In this document: in pieces, positions 10,218 through 23,289 of the stretch
Numbering within the stretch: position 1 is the stretch's first letter
Layout of the letters: each line of letters begins with the position of its first letter
Assembly: GCA_036426205.1 (NCBI GenBank)
Contig: CM071573.1
Location: 76,914,159-76,978,158 of the forward strand
Direction: 5' to 3'
Length of the DNA stretch: 64,000 nucleotides
Origin: Ascaphus truei
Lineage: Eukaryota; Chordata; Amphibia; Anura; Ascaphidae
Notes under the pieces: model-generated
What the model was told of the DNA's origin: nothing
Seen by the model: the letters and a program-made list of their open reading frames with translations, nothing else
Databases searched by the model: none
Position numbers and translations under genes: made by a program

Positions 10218-11530
10218 ATGCTAAGGGTTGTCGATTCCTCAGCCCTACCAGACAGGAGTTGTTATTGCCCTGTTTTTCTAGAGTGTGACTACACACCCCA
10301 ACCCAACTTTACCGAATTCCATCTAAGGAGCTCTCTCATTCCCACACACAAGGGTGCTTACCATTTGCTGCCATTTGTCTGCTGTTTGCTGATGTCCATG
10401 CCACTTAACTCTAGAATAAATGTATGGCTATTGTGGCTACTGCTTCACCACCTCTCACCGGCTCTGTACACTGTATCTATGTTCCTCAGCAATCTCCTTA
10501 ACTTCCCTTACCAGCTCTCAGACCACTATTCCCATATATTCCCACTTTTACATATCCTCTTCTCTACTACAATGCTATTCTTGGTGCCTACCGATCTACA
10601 ATCTTCTGTAAATTCAATTGTTACCACCTATCTTACTTTACCTCTCCTGCTGTTTTGTGGTGATATATCACCAACCCCGGGCCTCCTAGATATACCTACC
10701 CTCACCCATCCTATGGTCTGTCACAGAAGCCTCTCAATACCACAAACTGCCAACCACTCCAACCTTATTCACATTCCCTTGCATTCTCTGCTCCCTATGG
10801 AATGTCCGCTCTGTCTGCAATTCATTACCTTTTCACCAACTCTTTCAACATACTGGCCATCACTGATACATGGTTCACCCTCTTTGATACTCTCACCAGC
10901 TGCACAGTCTCAGTCACCTCTCCTTTTAATCATACCCCTCAACCAGGGAACAGACATGGTGGAGCAGTAGGCATCCTGCTCTCTCCTCTATGAATTTCCC
11001 CCTAATTTGTCTCTTTTTAGCCACACACCATCTTTATTTTCTCTCCTGTCTCTCTCCATATTGCATTAATCTATCACCTCCCTGGACCTACCTCCCAGTT
11101 TCTGGACACTTTTGCTGCCTGCCTTCCACACTTTCTTTTCTGACTCTCTCACTTTTGTTCTAGGAGACGTTAATATTCTTATTCATAACCCTAATGTCCC
11201 AGCTGCCTCATCTCATCTCTTTCCCTCCTCACTGACTTGATCTCTCATCTATTCTCATCTTAATTCTCTAACTCACTGAATGCTCTCTCTGTTAACCATC
11301 TCTTCGTCTCCTCTAATCTATTTCCAGTCTCCTCCCCCTCACCACCTATTCTCGCATGGAAATTTACATAAAATAGACCTTATTCAGCTCTAGTCTACCT
11401 CTCTGCAAATCCACCTCTTACCACCTTCTCCTGTCCAGAATTGGCCACCTTCCTACACAATAGTTCTCTCTCACCTACCTTTCGCCAAATTGCTCCTCCC
11501 ACAACTCGCTGCTACCGTCCCATCAAACCT
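10218..11530 (+). pseudogene. L2-clade LINE relic with 2A-like motif and endonuclease fragments
   Basis: A 250-codon frame from 10218 contains LLLFCGDISPTPG. This matches the position and form of the 2A-like (GDxxxNPGP) sequence found near the start of L2/CR1-type LINE proteins. Downstream, in shifting frames, come endonuclease-like pieces: ILAITDTWFT, then GGAVGILLSPL, then a VLGDVNIH stretch near 11160. These match the order of an apurinic endonuclease domain. Frameshifts and lost key residues (the final NPGP is not intact) mark it as dead. No RT follows, so the copy is 3'-truncated near 11.5 kb. Confidence 0.6.
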
Positions 11531-11639
11531 CATCCACAACATGCAAAAACAAAACAAAAAAACAATACTTTCAGAGATGTATATATGTAGATCTTTATTT
11601 ATATAGCACTATGCATGAACATTGTGTGTCACAGCAGTA

Positions 11640-12180
11640 ATACACGTGGCATATTACTGGGGCTGAGCAAGCAGGGGGCGCAGGGCCAAAAGTTTGCGCA
11701 CCCCTGATGTAGCTCACAGTATTGACTGCCCATACACTACAGAGTTAAATTCAAGACAATTACTCATCTACAAATATATATATATAACACCACCCCTCTC
11801 TACATCTCCAAGTATTCTCCAACATCCAACCTACACTCGGCTAATAATCTACAGCAGGGGCGCAATCAGGAGTTCTGAATGGGCGGTGCAATTTTTACAA
11901 GCCCTCCCATCAAGGTCATGTAACGCTGCGCCATGTGATGTCACTGCATCGCGTGATGGCGCGTTGGCATGGCAACGCATCACCATGTGACGTTGCACCC
12001 CGACATTGATGAGAAGGTCTTCTCTCCTACAGAGGCTCGCTCTCTTCCCGGCAATCCGTTTCATTGCTGTAAGGAAGAGCATAGGGCCTCTGTAAGTGTG
12101 ATCCAAATTCTTGTGGGGTGAAAATGCACCCTTGTACACCCCCACCCCCCACCCTAGTTGTGCAACTGATTTACAGTACA
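11640..12180. repeat. GC-rich foldback or MITE fragments
   Basis: The words 'ttgcgcacccctgatgtag' (11690) and 'gggcgcaatcaggagttc' (11860) mirror the ends of the 43846-44112 element. Internal words such as 'ttggcatggcaacgcatc' are also shared in style. These are probably two broken copies of one non-autonomous element. Boundaries are uncertain. Confidence 0.35.
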
Positions 12181-12271
12181 CCCGTCACCTCCCGCATTAC
12201 TTCCTCTCACTCCCCCCTCCAACAGGTTTCCTGTGCTGTAATCCAACTCATGAATTCTCTAGTTGTATGCA

Positions 12272-12734
12272 TGTGACAGGGTAAATAAAAGCCACCAGCT
12301 ATATGCCTGGCAGACATATATTTAGCCTGCAATGCAGCAGTGACTAGGTTAACTTCAGCAGGGAGCCTCAGGACAATTAGTTGGATCCCAGCTGCCTAAT
12401 CAAGGTGTGTTAAAAACCCAAGGCTGTAGACACATGAGGCTGGCTGTTGAGGAGAGAGGAGTAAGCTACTGAAGAGATTACTGATACAAGGTCTGTTAAG
12501 CAAAGTACATGATTTATGAACTGTTTGTCTCCTGCATAGAAAAGGGTAGCTGCCTTATTCTTACACTGTCTACTAAAGAGAAACTGTTTTGTTTTTTCTG
12601 CTGAAGAAAAAGCCATTTTTCTTTTGTTTGCTGATGAAAAGCTATTTTTGTTTTGTGTGCTGTATAATTTAAGGCTAAATAAATAAGCCTTATCCAAAGA
12701 ACCTGCATGTGTAGTTGCATTTACCCTGCAACCA
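12272..12734 (+). mobile_element. Solo LTR (463 bp) with TGCA target duplication
   Basis: The element starts TGTGACAGGGTAAA and ends 'tttaccctgcaacca'. It is flanked by TGCA at 12268-12271 and 12735-12738. The terminal words are partly inverted ('cagggtaaa' against 'tttaccctg'). An 'aataaataa' polyadenylation-like signal lies about 50 bp before the end. No internal retroviral sequence is attached. The 4-bp duplication is short, so the boundary call is moderately secure. Confidence 0.55.
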
Positions 12735-13029
12735 TGCACAATCAGACTCTTTCCACCCATACATGCCTCCAAACAGTTCCTTAAAACTTTTTGAAGGAGG
12801 GCTCTCCAACAATCTCTACGTTTACCCTAAAACCACTAAGAGGCCCAAAAGTAAACTCATGCTGAACAACTTCCAACACAAACATACAGTATTCCTTGTG
12901 TCTCCACTCCCCACCTTTTTCGATTGGAAGAGCCTCAGAGAACTGACCTCCATCCTATTATCTCAGTTATTTTTTACTTTTATACAATGTTATTGTCCTA
13001 CCTCCCACATTATACTGTGAAATATGCCC

Positions 13030-13134
13030 CAAAATAATAAACACATATATATTTATATAATATATTTATAAATTAGTAGATAGTATATATTAAGTAGTAT
13101 ATATATATATATTATATATATGATATATATATGC
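13030..13134. repeat. AT-rich simple sequence
   Basis: Interrupted TA repeats lie directly beside the following R-module copy. A similar tract lies at 13815-13915. Confidence 0.8.
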
Positions 13135-13490
13135 AAATACAACTGTGATGCTCATCTGCATGTCTTAGGCAGGTTCTGCAACCCCACCCTTTCCCATTAT
13201 CAACCCAGCATACAGCACTTCCACTGCAGCAAGGGATTCTGGGAAATGACATGCAAAATGGCACACAGGTGTCACTTTTTGCCTCAAAAACCATTTTTAA
13301 ACATGGTTCCCTATAGGCTTAAGCTTGCTGATGGTCACAGCTTTGAGCGCCAGCCGGGTTAAGGTGCATACCCAGAAAACCACCCACAGACAGCTGTTTC
13401 GACCTTGAGGGTCTCATCAGTGTGGGGTTGATTTTAACTGGATATGCATAAGAGGTATGGGATAGGATATACCAATAAGAGTGTAAGTTA
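13135..13490 (-). mobile_element. Hammerhead-bearing R-module repeat, copy at 13 kb
   Basis: The R-module occupies 13140-13280. A linker with 'aaacatggttccctatagg' follows, and then a hammerhead motif at 13381-13430 on the minus strand. The linker matches that of the 35.5-kb copy ('aaacatggacccttataag'), which shows the ribozyme and module belong to one element. In ribozyme sense the order is hammerhead, linker, module. Confidence 0.55.
13381..13430 (-). ncRNA. Hammerhead ribozyme, type I, canonical core (site b)
   Basis: Read on the minus strand. CTGATGA (13420-13414) is followed by stem II GACC-CTCAA-GGTC (perfect 4 bp, 5-nt loop), then GAAA (13400-13397). Stem III is the loopless palindrome CAGCTG, then TC as the cleavage dinucleotide (13390-13389). 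Stem I is CCCACA (13426-13421) pairing with TGTGGG (13388-13383). Every invariant core residue of the family is present. A single copy could cleave weakly. Two copies could pair through the palindromic stem III, as reported for retrozyme-type hammerheads. Confidence 0.75.
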
Positions 13491-13810
13491 TGGGAGTAAA
13501 AAAAAGTGACAAAAACCCTCCACAGGAAAGCAAATATGCAAATACAACTGTATACTCATGTGCATGTCTTAGGCAGGTCTGCACCCCGCCTTTCCCCAAA
13601 TGGTTTTTGAGGCAAAAAGTGACACTGTGTGCTATTTGCATGTCATTTCCCAGAATCCTTGCTGCAGAGTGGAAGTGCGTGTATTGCGGGGTGTGGAATG
13701 GGGGAAAGCCGGGGTTGCAGACCTGCTAAGACATGCCGATGAGCATACAGTGTGATTTGGTATTTGCTTCCTGTGGAGGGTTTGGTTTTGTCACTTTTTT
13801 ATCACCATAA
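13491..13810. repeat. Inverted pair of R-modules
   Basis: A minus-sense module (13540-13600) faces a plus-sense module (13601-13760). Flanking words 'ccctccacaggaaagcaaat' and 'atttgcttcctgtggaggg' are perfect inverted complements. The whole forms a foldback of about 300 bp. It may come from a 5'-inverted (twin-primed) insertion next to the 13.1-kb copy. Confidence 0.6.
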
Positions 13811-13959
13811 CTTAACTCAGATATATATAACATATAATACATAACTCAGTAGTATTATAGTATTATATATAATATACATATATAATATATTAATATACAT
13901 ATACTAAGGCAAAAAAAGAGTATATATTATTGTGAAACAAAGACACAGAACCATCAGTT

Positions 13960-15500
13960 CTGTGTTTTGTTTCAACAAATACTCTTTTTCACTAACATGA
14001 GTTGCTTGCCCAGTTTGATTTCGTCTAGACAACGGTATTGTGTTTCCTATTATTACTTTATGGGATTAGCACCTACATTATTTTCTACTGGAGTGCCTGC
14101 TGTTCGCTGTGTTCTATATATGTATGTATATATATTTATATATATATATTTATTTAATAAACAAATACAAGGGTTATAGTGGCACTCCACTAATGCTGAT
14201 ATACTGCCTGGGTGCATGAACTGCACAAAATTGGCATAGAAGAAGAATAGTAGCAGAAAGTTCAATACACAAGTTAACATTTTGGTTCTCTCTGGAGCCT
14301 TCCTCCGAGACCGGAGACAGAAGAGCAAGCAGAGAAGGAGACATCCAATGATGGTGTACAACGCTTAGCGTCTGCGCTGGCACCTTTTGCTTCTTTGGTA
14401 CAGCACACACCAAAAATGGATGTTATTGAGCAACATTATATTTCCTTATTTCCAAACACTATTTCACTGACTTGTAGAATAAAAGGCCTTGTTTCAAAAT
14501 TCCCAAGATTGTCCCACAATAAAGATCGTTAGAAAATTGGTGAAAAAAAAAAAATAACTCCTCTCAAAGAACTGAAATAAACCTAAATCCGAATATTTTG
14601 ATGGGCACATAAAATGGCTGCTTCATCCAAGGAACATATTTCAGGAAAACGTGTATATCTGTATATGCTACAAATGTACGTGCACAAAGTCCTTTATATA
14701 TATATATATTTGAACCTTTAAGACGCTCAGTAGGTTGAGGCACGACACACGGAGCGCTGTGTAACTTCAATGTTCTTTAAGCACTGCAATGGTTCCTGTT
14801 TGAACCAGTTGGAAATATTCTGAATTGTGATTAATAACATAATTATACAGACTTCTGAAGCTTTGAGGGAGAGTATTACCAGCGCACAGAAGAAATTCAG
14901 CAGTGCCTTCCTTGGCGAAATAAAACACGGTGCTAATCTGTATGCGCATATATGTTTGGCATATTAAAAGCATCCTCTATTTCATGCTTATGCTGTTTTG
15001 TGAGTCCGCTTACTCTTGCTGTTTACGTGCTGCTTTGTTCTCTGATGTTATTGATCTGCCTTTAAAGCTGTTCCCCATACTTTAAAATACATAGGAGGGA
15101 TAAAAAGATGCACAGACAAGAAACTATATGAATCAAGGGCTTTGAAAACAGAGCACACTTAATGGAGCCGGGATTAGTTTCTCCAAAGGCAAAATGGGTT
15201 TATGGGATAGGATTAACCCCTTGAGTTTCACTGATTTTAAGATCTATACATGTACAGTATAAGATGAGTACAGAGAAACAATTATGGGATTAAGATAGTA
15301 CTGATATTATAAAACAGCAGTATGAAGTGGTTTTGGAAAGGCTAAGCTTAAAAAATGTGATGTTCATCACAGTCTCTCTGCTGTAAGACGGGTGAAAAGA
15401 TGTTCTGGTTTCGGTGACATGGCTGGTACTGGTTCTGCCCCAATAGTTTCAATAGTTGTGCAGTGAAGGAAAAAGGAAGGTCGAAACCATAACTAAACAA
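13960..15500. other. Stretch without supported genes
   Basis: This region holds TA-rich tracts at 14120-14160 and 14697-14710 and a degenerate hammerhead-like word at about 14277-14320 (minus strand) that I do not accept as a ribozyme. No coding potential was recognised. Confidence 0.45.
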
Positions 15501-15504
15501 AATC

Positions 15505-15610
15505 ATCTTGTCCAATGGTAAAACATCACTGCCTGGGACACTAGTGAGCGAGATTCAAATACCGTTGTCAGCTCTTTGTGACCAGGACACTTAAATATAA
15601 GCTCAGTGTG
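15505..15610 (+). repeat. CORE-SINE, degenerate
   Basis: The sequence 'gattcaaataccgttgtcag' followed by 'ctctttgtgaccaggacac' matches the box B plus CORE portion of the copy at 6172, with heavy decay. Confidence 0.5.
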
Positions 15611-15789
15611 GAAGCGACCTGAGCCTGACAGGTTTTTGGGGTTATTTGCTGAAGTCTCCCAGCTGCCAACCTGTGCAAAATAACTGCACCAGATTTATTA
15701 CATGAAGAACACCCATTCATTGCAATGGGATTCCTTTTCTTTGATGAATATGGCTCTGAGTTTTGCCCTACGTTTGCAAGCGGTGGCAG

Positions 15790-15925
15790 ATTTTAGTAAA
15801 GAGACCCCATACTGTACGTACAGTACCATGCTGTACCACAGTGCAATATACAGTGCCATGCTGTAACCATGCTGTACCACAGTGCAATATATAGTACCAT
15901 GCGGTACCACAGAGCAATATACAGT
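15790..15925. repeat. Short tandem repeat array, 30-40 bp units
   Basis: About three imperfect copies of a unit containing 'accatgctgtaccacagtgc' and 'aatatacagt'. The flanking 'tgtacgtaca' is palindromic. Confidence 0.7.
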
Positions 15926-18900
15926 GAAACACTGGTTTTAGACTGGTTATTAGTTTGCATTTATCTCAGGCTCACTGGCAGCTCTGCTAGGAGGAAAATA
16001 CACAAGTCTGTTCTACCCATCAAACTCCGGACTGAAAATTCATTCTCCCTCAGAGACAAAACCCAACGTTGGATTTACAAAAATCCTTCTGCAGGGAACA
16101 ATTACATCAAAGAAGCAAACAAACACAGAATGATAAAAACCCGGTTGCTTTGAAATGCTCAAATGCTTCTTTGCTAGAAACATCCATTTTCAACGCCTAG
16201 GACCTTGGCGTTTGGAGACATTAATCAGGCTGTTCTAGGCGGGGAATTGATAGATCGTTGTATGCAGCAAAGGGTGTAGGTCTTCAGAACTCAGCGCAAT
16301 GTTAAGCATTGTTATAAACGTATTAATTGTATACATTCATTTATACACCTCTTCACAGGGTGCCCAAGTGTTCCCTGCTACTGTACATTGCAAATTCATT
16401 TTTCTAGCAAGCTAATGAGCATATTCATTAAGCCCCACACTACATGCATTTATTTAAATTCATTCAATCAAATTAAACAATGCATTGCAGGTAATGAAGT
16501 AATTGTTATTGAAAACATATCATAATTCAAAAAATGTCATTGCACCTCATACCACACTGTGTTATGCCAAACCATTTATTAACCGAGCACAAAAATACAT
16601 ATTTTTCTTTACTGATAGTAATAAACACAGAGCTGTACAGGCACAATGAAGCTAAGAAGAAAAGGTACAACTTCATGTGACCCCCAAGGCCAAACCCCAA
16701 TACAAATAAGATGACACTGGGAACTGCAGCCACACCACAAACCCCATTGCACCTCCCTAGGGACAACGTTTCAGGTCAGGGAGTCTTTCTCCGTGAAAAT
16801 GAAAAAGAAAAGCAGGAGGAATTGATCATTTAGGAGATGATAAAAAAAAAAGGCAGTGGGATTTGCCTGATCTGGGGTTACCTTGTTGTGCTGGGCATGC
16901 TTATCATACTTTGATAAAAAGATGTACCTAAAGCCCAATTTAAATTAAATATGAGAAATAGTTGCAGGCTTTTATGCAGCATAGTACAAGTAATAAGAAA
17001 GTGTTAATAATAGTGGGATATTGGGTTTTAGTGATTTTGGTTCTGATTATTTTTTAGTCACACTTCACCTCAGCAGCAGATCATCACAAATTTAAATCAA
17101 TTGAATGTTTTGCTTTGATAAATCTGGTGCCAGTATTGTGCCCCGGTTTTGCCTCCGAAAGGCTAATGCATTCATTACAGTATATCTTTAAAGTCCTCTA
17201 ATGGGGTATCCAGTAAATAACCCCCTATGATATCTGTGGTGACAAATGAAGATGGGATAAGATTAGCAAACGGCAACAATACAGAACACGATATTTGCAC
17301 CAATAAAAGGTGTCTGGTAGGTGTATAGTTTTAGCCAGGACCAGCTGCACTATGGCTTTACCTGAATCAACTGACTAACAACTGTGACCAAAACTAAGCT
17401 TACACTGCATCCATTTTTAATACCATCCTGTTGCCAGGCAATTAGTCCAATTACTTATAGAAATATAAAAGAGGAAAACACAGAGCAAAGTGCTTTATAT
17501 CAGCACTCATAATAGTGCATGATTCTTAATAAATAACAGCCGGTAAAGGGATAGTTTCCCCGGCACATTTAGGTTTTATCTTTTAAAGATTAATTCATAA
17601 TAATCTACAAGAATGGGTGTGTAACAGTTTTTTTCCCCCTGTTCACTGATTTCTTATTTTTTATTGTGTATTTTCAAAAAATTGAGACCCAAACCTAAAG
17701 GAATATGGCAACTAAACCAGTTTCACACTAAATGACATTAGTAGTATGAAAGAACCTTATCTGAGAAAATGAAGATTTTTTTTTCTTCTCTCCCCCTCTT
17801 TTCTCTGATGAGACCCTTTCCTTTCTGCATGGCAGGCAGCTCTGTGCTGCCTGGTACAGTGGAGATAGTGAGAATAAAAAGCATGACTTGCCACAGGAAT
17901 ACTCGTCTTCAGGCTTATTTCAAAAATAAGAGAAAACAGGACTAAAAATGAGGTTGGTAATCTGCACGAAAGGGCGTCATATGGAATTTACTTTCAAAAT
18001 AGATCATTGGTTTAACTGCACCTTTTAACTATGGCAGGCACAGGAAGGCAGAACTGTTTAACTTGTGCCTTAATTAGTATGATCTATTAATTAATATTAA
18101 TTCATCTGCAGATGGTTCCATATTTTACAGAAGAGCCTAAAATCTTTCTAGCACCACATCTTCATAAATGTGCATTCTTGACATTTCTAAACAGCACAGT
18201 ATAAAGTTTTAGGCATTGTATCACGTGCTCCAAATGATCTTTTTCTACTCCTTATTCTCTCGGTGGCCCCAGTGAGATGGCCTCTTGCCCAGCTCCTAAA
18301 TTGAGGTTACAAAATGACACCAGCATCATTTGTTAAGAAATGAAGCTTGGCCACTTGATGACCTGGCCTCCTATCTAGGATTATGCGAACATGATGTGAC
18401 AGGTTAGTAATTACTCACACGCAGGGTGCATGAAGTCCTGCTAGTTTTGAAATGAGGCAGTGATCCCATCCAGCAGGGCAATGAGCAAATCATTAGCAAG
18501 ACAACACTTTACACCAGATCAGTGCAATTGTGTGGATTAATCTTGTCCAGCAGCATGCCAGTTTGGTATGAAATGCACAGAGGTGACCTATAAAGTCTAA
18601 AGACTGCATTTGGGTTCTTGCCATTCATTTCCCTTTGTCCCTTACTTAACTGTAGCCGATAATACTCTATTTTGTCACATAATATATTAATATTAATCAG
18701 AATCCCAAAGATGCCAATAGGCACTATATCCTCACTGAGACATGTGAGATAGGGCAATTGTCCTTTTGATACTTCTCCCACATCTCACCTCCTATTGGAC
18801 TTATTACAATATTGCACTGTGTGTATTTTCTTTTGCATTCTGTCTATGACTTTGCGCTCCCCGAACGACACCAATCTCACTTCCACGAGGATCTAAGAAG

Positions 18901-20540
18901 GATCCTATTGGGGTGGGCAGCACCGCAAATCATTGTATTGTATTATGACTTGATTTTATTCACATTTTTTTAATTACATTCACATTTATGTATATATTTA
19001 ATCACGGCATTGACATCCCTCAGTTAAGAGAGTGCCCCGGTGTTTTTCTCTATTTAAACTTTTGTGAGGTACACATGAAGATGAAAACCAATGTGGATAA
19101 AAATGTTGATGGGACCATTCATATATTTTAGCATGCTCATGCAGATCTCTCCATCACCAAGATGTACACCATGGCCTTAAACACACACACAGTACAAATA
19201 AACTAAATACTAGTCTCAAAACACATTAAAATAAATCTGTAAAGAGATCCCTGTGAATGTATAGGACTTTATAGGGAAAGGTTTCTTCCGTCTGTGAACC
19301 AGTAGCTGTGGTCTGCATTACTAAGCAATGATCCAAAGATGTTAACACTTCCCCCAAAAGAGAAGAAATTGGAATACAATGTGTATTTTGATCTAGTTTG
19401 ACATGAACAATTATTGTGACATTATTGATACATAAACTTTCGCCGGGATTCAACTAGTGCCAATGCGCAGTATTGCACCCAGATTCGACGTTACCTGCAT
19501 TGATTTGAATGGATGGGGGTGTGATACCAGAGATTGGCGGCTTAGTGAATCTTCCCTTCTGTTCTTTATAATAAAGAGGTTGCAGAGACCAAATTATAAC
19601 CGGGATCGCGAAAAGAAAAAAAATGGCCACTGTGAGCTGTCCCAGACCACCCACATTGCCCCCATTAAGCCCCGCTCTCTTCTGCCCCTATACTGCCCCT
19701 GCCACCCCCCAGTCTCCCTGCTGGAGCCTGCGGGCCAAGACCTCACCTGAGCTGGCGTCGCAGCCTTGTCTCACATAGCGGCCCAGCCTGGGTTACCCGG
19801 GGGGAGGGAGGGGGAGTCAGCAGGACGAGGCTCTGGTGGGAGAGAGAGACAGGAAGTGCAGAGACCGGAAGTGCCGGGGGGGATGTATTCTGCTTTCCCC
19901 CTGCTATTCTTCTCTCTTCAGCTTTCTGACTTTGGAATACTGTCAAGGTAAATACTGTAATTCCCCACTGAGAAAAAACCCTTGAAAACAGCCATGTTAA
20001 ATTACCTGTTGTCAAGTATATGAAATTGTCATTAGAAATTGGGACCACTGTTTGCCACATATGTTACTGCTAAATACAGAATTAACCACAGGCTATACTG
20101 GCTAAATACATCATTAACCACAGGCTATAGGTGACCCTCCGTTAAAATAGGCCACTTCCTTAGCAATTGGTACTATGGCTCTGGAAGGACATTGCTATTG
20201 TGCCTGGGAGAATGACCCTTCAGATGTTAACACGCCGTTCCACCCAATCTCCGGCATAATGAAAAGTTGCGTGGTTTATTAAATGCCATACCATAGAATA
20301 ATTCTTATCTGTTAGCTGTAGCTGGGGTTTCATCATCATACTGTAATCATCGGTTTGCAAACCGTTTGATCCTTGAGAGGTTATTTACTAAATAAACCCA
20401 TTGCACAATGCTTTTATTAGTGTGTGTGTCCGTGTGTCCGTGTGTGTCTCTCCCCGTGTTTGTCTCTCCCCATGTGTGTCTGTTAGCAATAAAGCATTGA
20501 ATATTTGCATTAAAAAATTTTTTTTTTTAAATGCATCTTA
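15926..20540. other. Long stretch with no gene or repeat recognised
   Basis: About 4.6 kb with no motif-supported coding frame and none of the window's repeat families. A GC-richer patch lies at 19640-19880. Because it is free of the surrounding repeats, this is the best candidate here for old single-copy or conserved non-coding DNA, which sequence alone cannot prove. Confidence 0.45.
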
Positions 20541-20548
20541 GCTTTTAA

Positions 20549-20624
20549 AAATGGGAGCCACGCTCAGACCGCGTTATAGGCGGATCTGCGTTGTAGCGGT
20601 TCGCGCTATCACGGGGTTGAGCTG
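20549..20624. repeat. Mariner-type MITE, right half
   Basis: 'atgggagccacgctcag' and the terminal 'ggggttgagctg' followed by TA match the right side of the element at 1262-1495. Confidence 0.65.
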
Positions 20625-21163
20625 TAGTAATAATAATATTAACTTTATTTCATATAGCGGTTTTCTACCAATGGGACTCAAAGAGCTTCACAATTACAGT
20701 ATATTGTGTGGTATGCAGCACAAAGGAAGTTTACATACACAGTTATATAGTTTCCCCAGTCCCAACACCAACAGTCATTGCCTTTACAAAAGCACAATTG
20801 CATAATGCTACTGTACTTCAATTCACAAGGTCGCTTGATAAAAACCAGATAAAAAGCAAGGAGTTACGTGAGAAACAGTAATCACAATGCAATAAGTTGG
20901 CTGCAAAGTGTTTGAACATTCTAAGGCCAAAGAGTGTCCTGTTATTCTTGGTAGAACAATTTGAAGTAATTGTCCCAAAGGCAAAAGCCAGGTCACTCAT
21001 TATGTGTCACTTAACAATGTTGTTCCCTAGTAAGATATGGATCTGTAAGAAGACCAGAAGCCAGGAAGATAACTTGTTTCCGGGAAGTGCGAGTGATAAT
21101 GTGTGTTTCTTGTTTTAACATTCCAGTCTGCAGATGGAGTGAAAACAAATGAAAAGGATCATC

Positions 21164-22209
21164 GGGGTAGATCCTCAGAAGGCCGATCATTTTTTATCGT
21201 CCCGTTATCTCAACTTAACTTATCCATAAGGTGTACCCCCAAAAGTGCTGAGTGCAACAATGTCCTGGTATGTTCCTTAAAATATTGGATCCTCACATTT
21301 TAACGGGCCGTAGACTCACTCATCTACAAATCATATGGTAATGAGCAGTTTACCTAACAGTGGAGATACTCAGACCTCCGTTACAGTTAGCACATGATAA
21401 TAAAGCTACGATATTTAACGCCTTCCAAAAGCTGCCCTTACTCACATCCAGACCCTGAGGAGCATTGAGTTATTTCTGGGAATAACCTAAAAGCAATGTA
21501 ATGAGTATAGGACTTAACCTTTCCGTCACAAAAGTTATGTGTCATAAAAAATATATATACTGTATATATATTATGGATCATAAACATGTCTGAAGCACAT
21601 CGTAAACGGTATTATGGTTTTTAGTAATTAAAGGGATATGTTTGTGTGAACTAATATGGTATATAATGTAATAATGGCTGAAAGTATGGGTGTACAATAA
21701 TATATATCCATGTACACCTCAACAATATTATTTAATATGTAATTGTATTAATGCACAATTAAAATAAATGAAGAATGACATCTTTCATTTATTTTAATTG
21801 TACATTAATTAAAAATGAAATTTGAATTAATATTGTTACGGTATTTGTGGATACACATCATTGTACACCTATACTTTATACAGTCATTATTACATTATAT
21901 ACCATATGATTAGGTGAAATAAGTGTACAAATGATACATTTCTAATATTATAACAAGATTTGAATCAGCTTTTGGTAACACACATGAAGATCTCCATTAA
22001 TAACGCACCTTAAAGTTTCACCGCATGTGGAGTGTATTGGAAAACGCAGGTAACGTAACCATGGTGGTTTTGCTAATGGATTTTTTAAATGGATATATTT
22101 ACCCTTTAGGATTCCTGCTAAATTAAGAAAAAATAAATAACGTCCGTTACCTAATTAGGTAACATAACATTATTTGCCCTCATTTAGCGCACTTCTGAGG
22201 ATCTCCCCC
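21164..22209. mobile_element. Harbinger-like non-autonomous element
   Basis: The left end 'ggggtagatcctcagaag' is answered by the right end 'cttctgaggatctccccc'. The 1046-bp size matches the related element at 33630-34657 (1028 bp). The target duplication is not clean here (ATC against ATG). An internal palindrome at about 21655-21905, centred near 21780, has arms of roughly 120 bp ('tatggtatataatgtaataa' and its complement). That may be a separate nested MITE. No transposase frame. Confidence 0.5.
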
Positions 22210-22365
22210 ATGAAGAGGTACAAGTTCACGTGTAGCCCAGAATATCAGTATCATCCATTCAAGCAAATTTACAGAAAATATTGCTGTGAAAGGCGCATTA
22301 TTCAGAGCAAATGCATTGGATGCAATCTTTGCAATGGGAAGGGAAAAAGCTGGGATTCAGTTTCA

Positions 22366-22615
22366 TAGTTAATAAGCAGGGATATAATTAAAAGCAGTGA
22401 TATAATTAATAAGCAGTGATACACTGTAATTAACAAGCAGTGATATAATTAATAGGCAGTGATATAATGTAATTAACATGCAGTGATATAATTAATAAGC
22501 AGTGTTATACTGTAATTAATAAACAGTGGTATGATTAATAAGCAGTGATGTACGGTAATTAATACGCAGAATATCATTAATAAGCAGTGATATAATTAAT
22601 AAGCAGTGATATGCC
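22366..22615. repeat. Minisatellite built on 'aattaataagcagtgatat'
   Basis: About ten imperfect copies of a 19-22 bp unit alternate with slightly longer units carrying 'actgtaatt', giving a higher-order period near 43 bp. Confidence 0.75.
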
Positions 22616-23285
22616 ACATAACACCTCACACAGACTAAAGCCATATTAAAAGGCACATTAAAGCCCCTTCGCCTGTACACGGAGTACATTGTTTTGTTTG
22701 TGGTATTACAGATTAAGCAAAAGTTAAATCTTTTCTTTAATTGTGGTTAGATTAGTTTAAGGAAGTCAATTAAATTGTTACATTGTTAACAAAAGGTTGT
22801 TTTTCTTAACCTGTCTGCAGGGCATTGCACCTTTAAAGCAGCAAAGCCCCTTGCACTACATAAGTTACCCAAATAATTGCCTACTTTAGGATGGTTCAAC
22901 TTCTTAATGTCAAATGTTCCCTTTTTTGTGTGTTAACAATGTAGGCATTTCATCGGGCAATTACTGCTCTTGCCCTTTATCGCCTTGGCTAATGATGGTA
23001 GCATAATTCGTTCAAGTAAAAAAAGGCATTAAAAGGTAAAAAAAAAAAAAAATACCTATACTTGTTTTTTTTCCAAATAGCATTATTACTTGTTAATAGC
23101 ATCATCAATAATGACCGCTAATATTTTTGCTACTGTAGTGTGTTCTCAGCATTATACAGCAGGTTCTAATTCATGGAGGTGAGGAGAAAAGATTACATTA
23201 GCAAAAATATTAATAGGGAGATTGAAATGCTAGGAACAGCTTAAAGCAGCAAAACCCCATGTATTACATCTATTGTTTAAGGTCT
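22616..23285. other. AT-rich stretch without recognised feature
   Basis: Nothing supported beyond a short poly(A) run near 23038. Confidence 0.5.
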
Positions 23286-23289
23286 AGGA

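Noticed and set aside
14277..14320. Hammerhead-like word on the minus strand ('ggaggaaggctccagagag' followed by 'aaccaaaatg')
   Set aside because: The CTGATGA and GAAA core elements are both broken, and no matching stem I was found. At best it is a decayed relative.
15926..20540. Possible host exons
   Set aside because: Short open frames were checked by eye for recognisable motifs and splice context. None was convincing, so no host gene is called.
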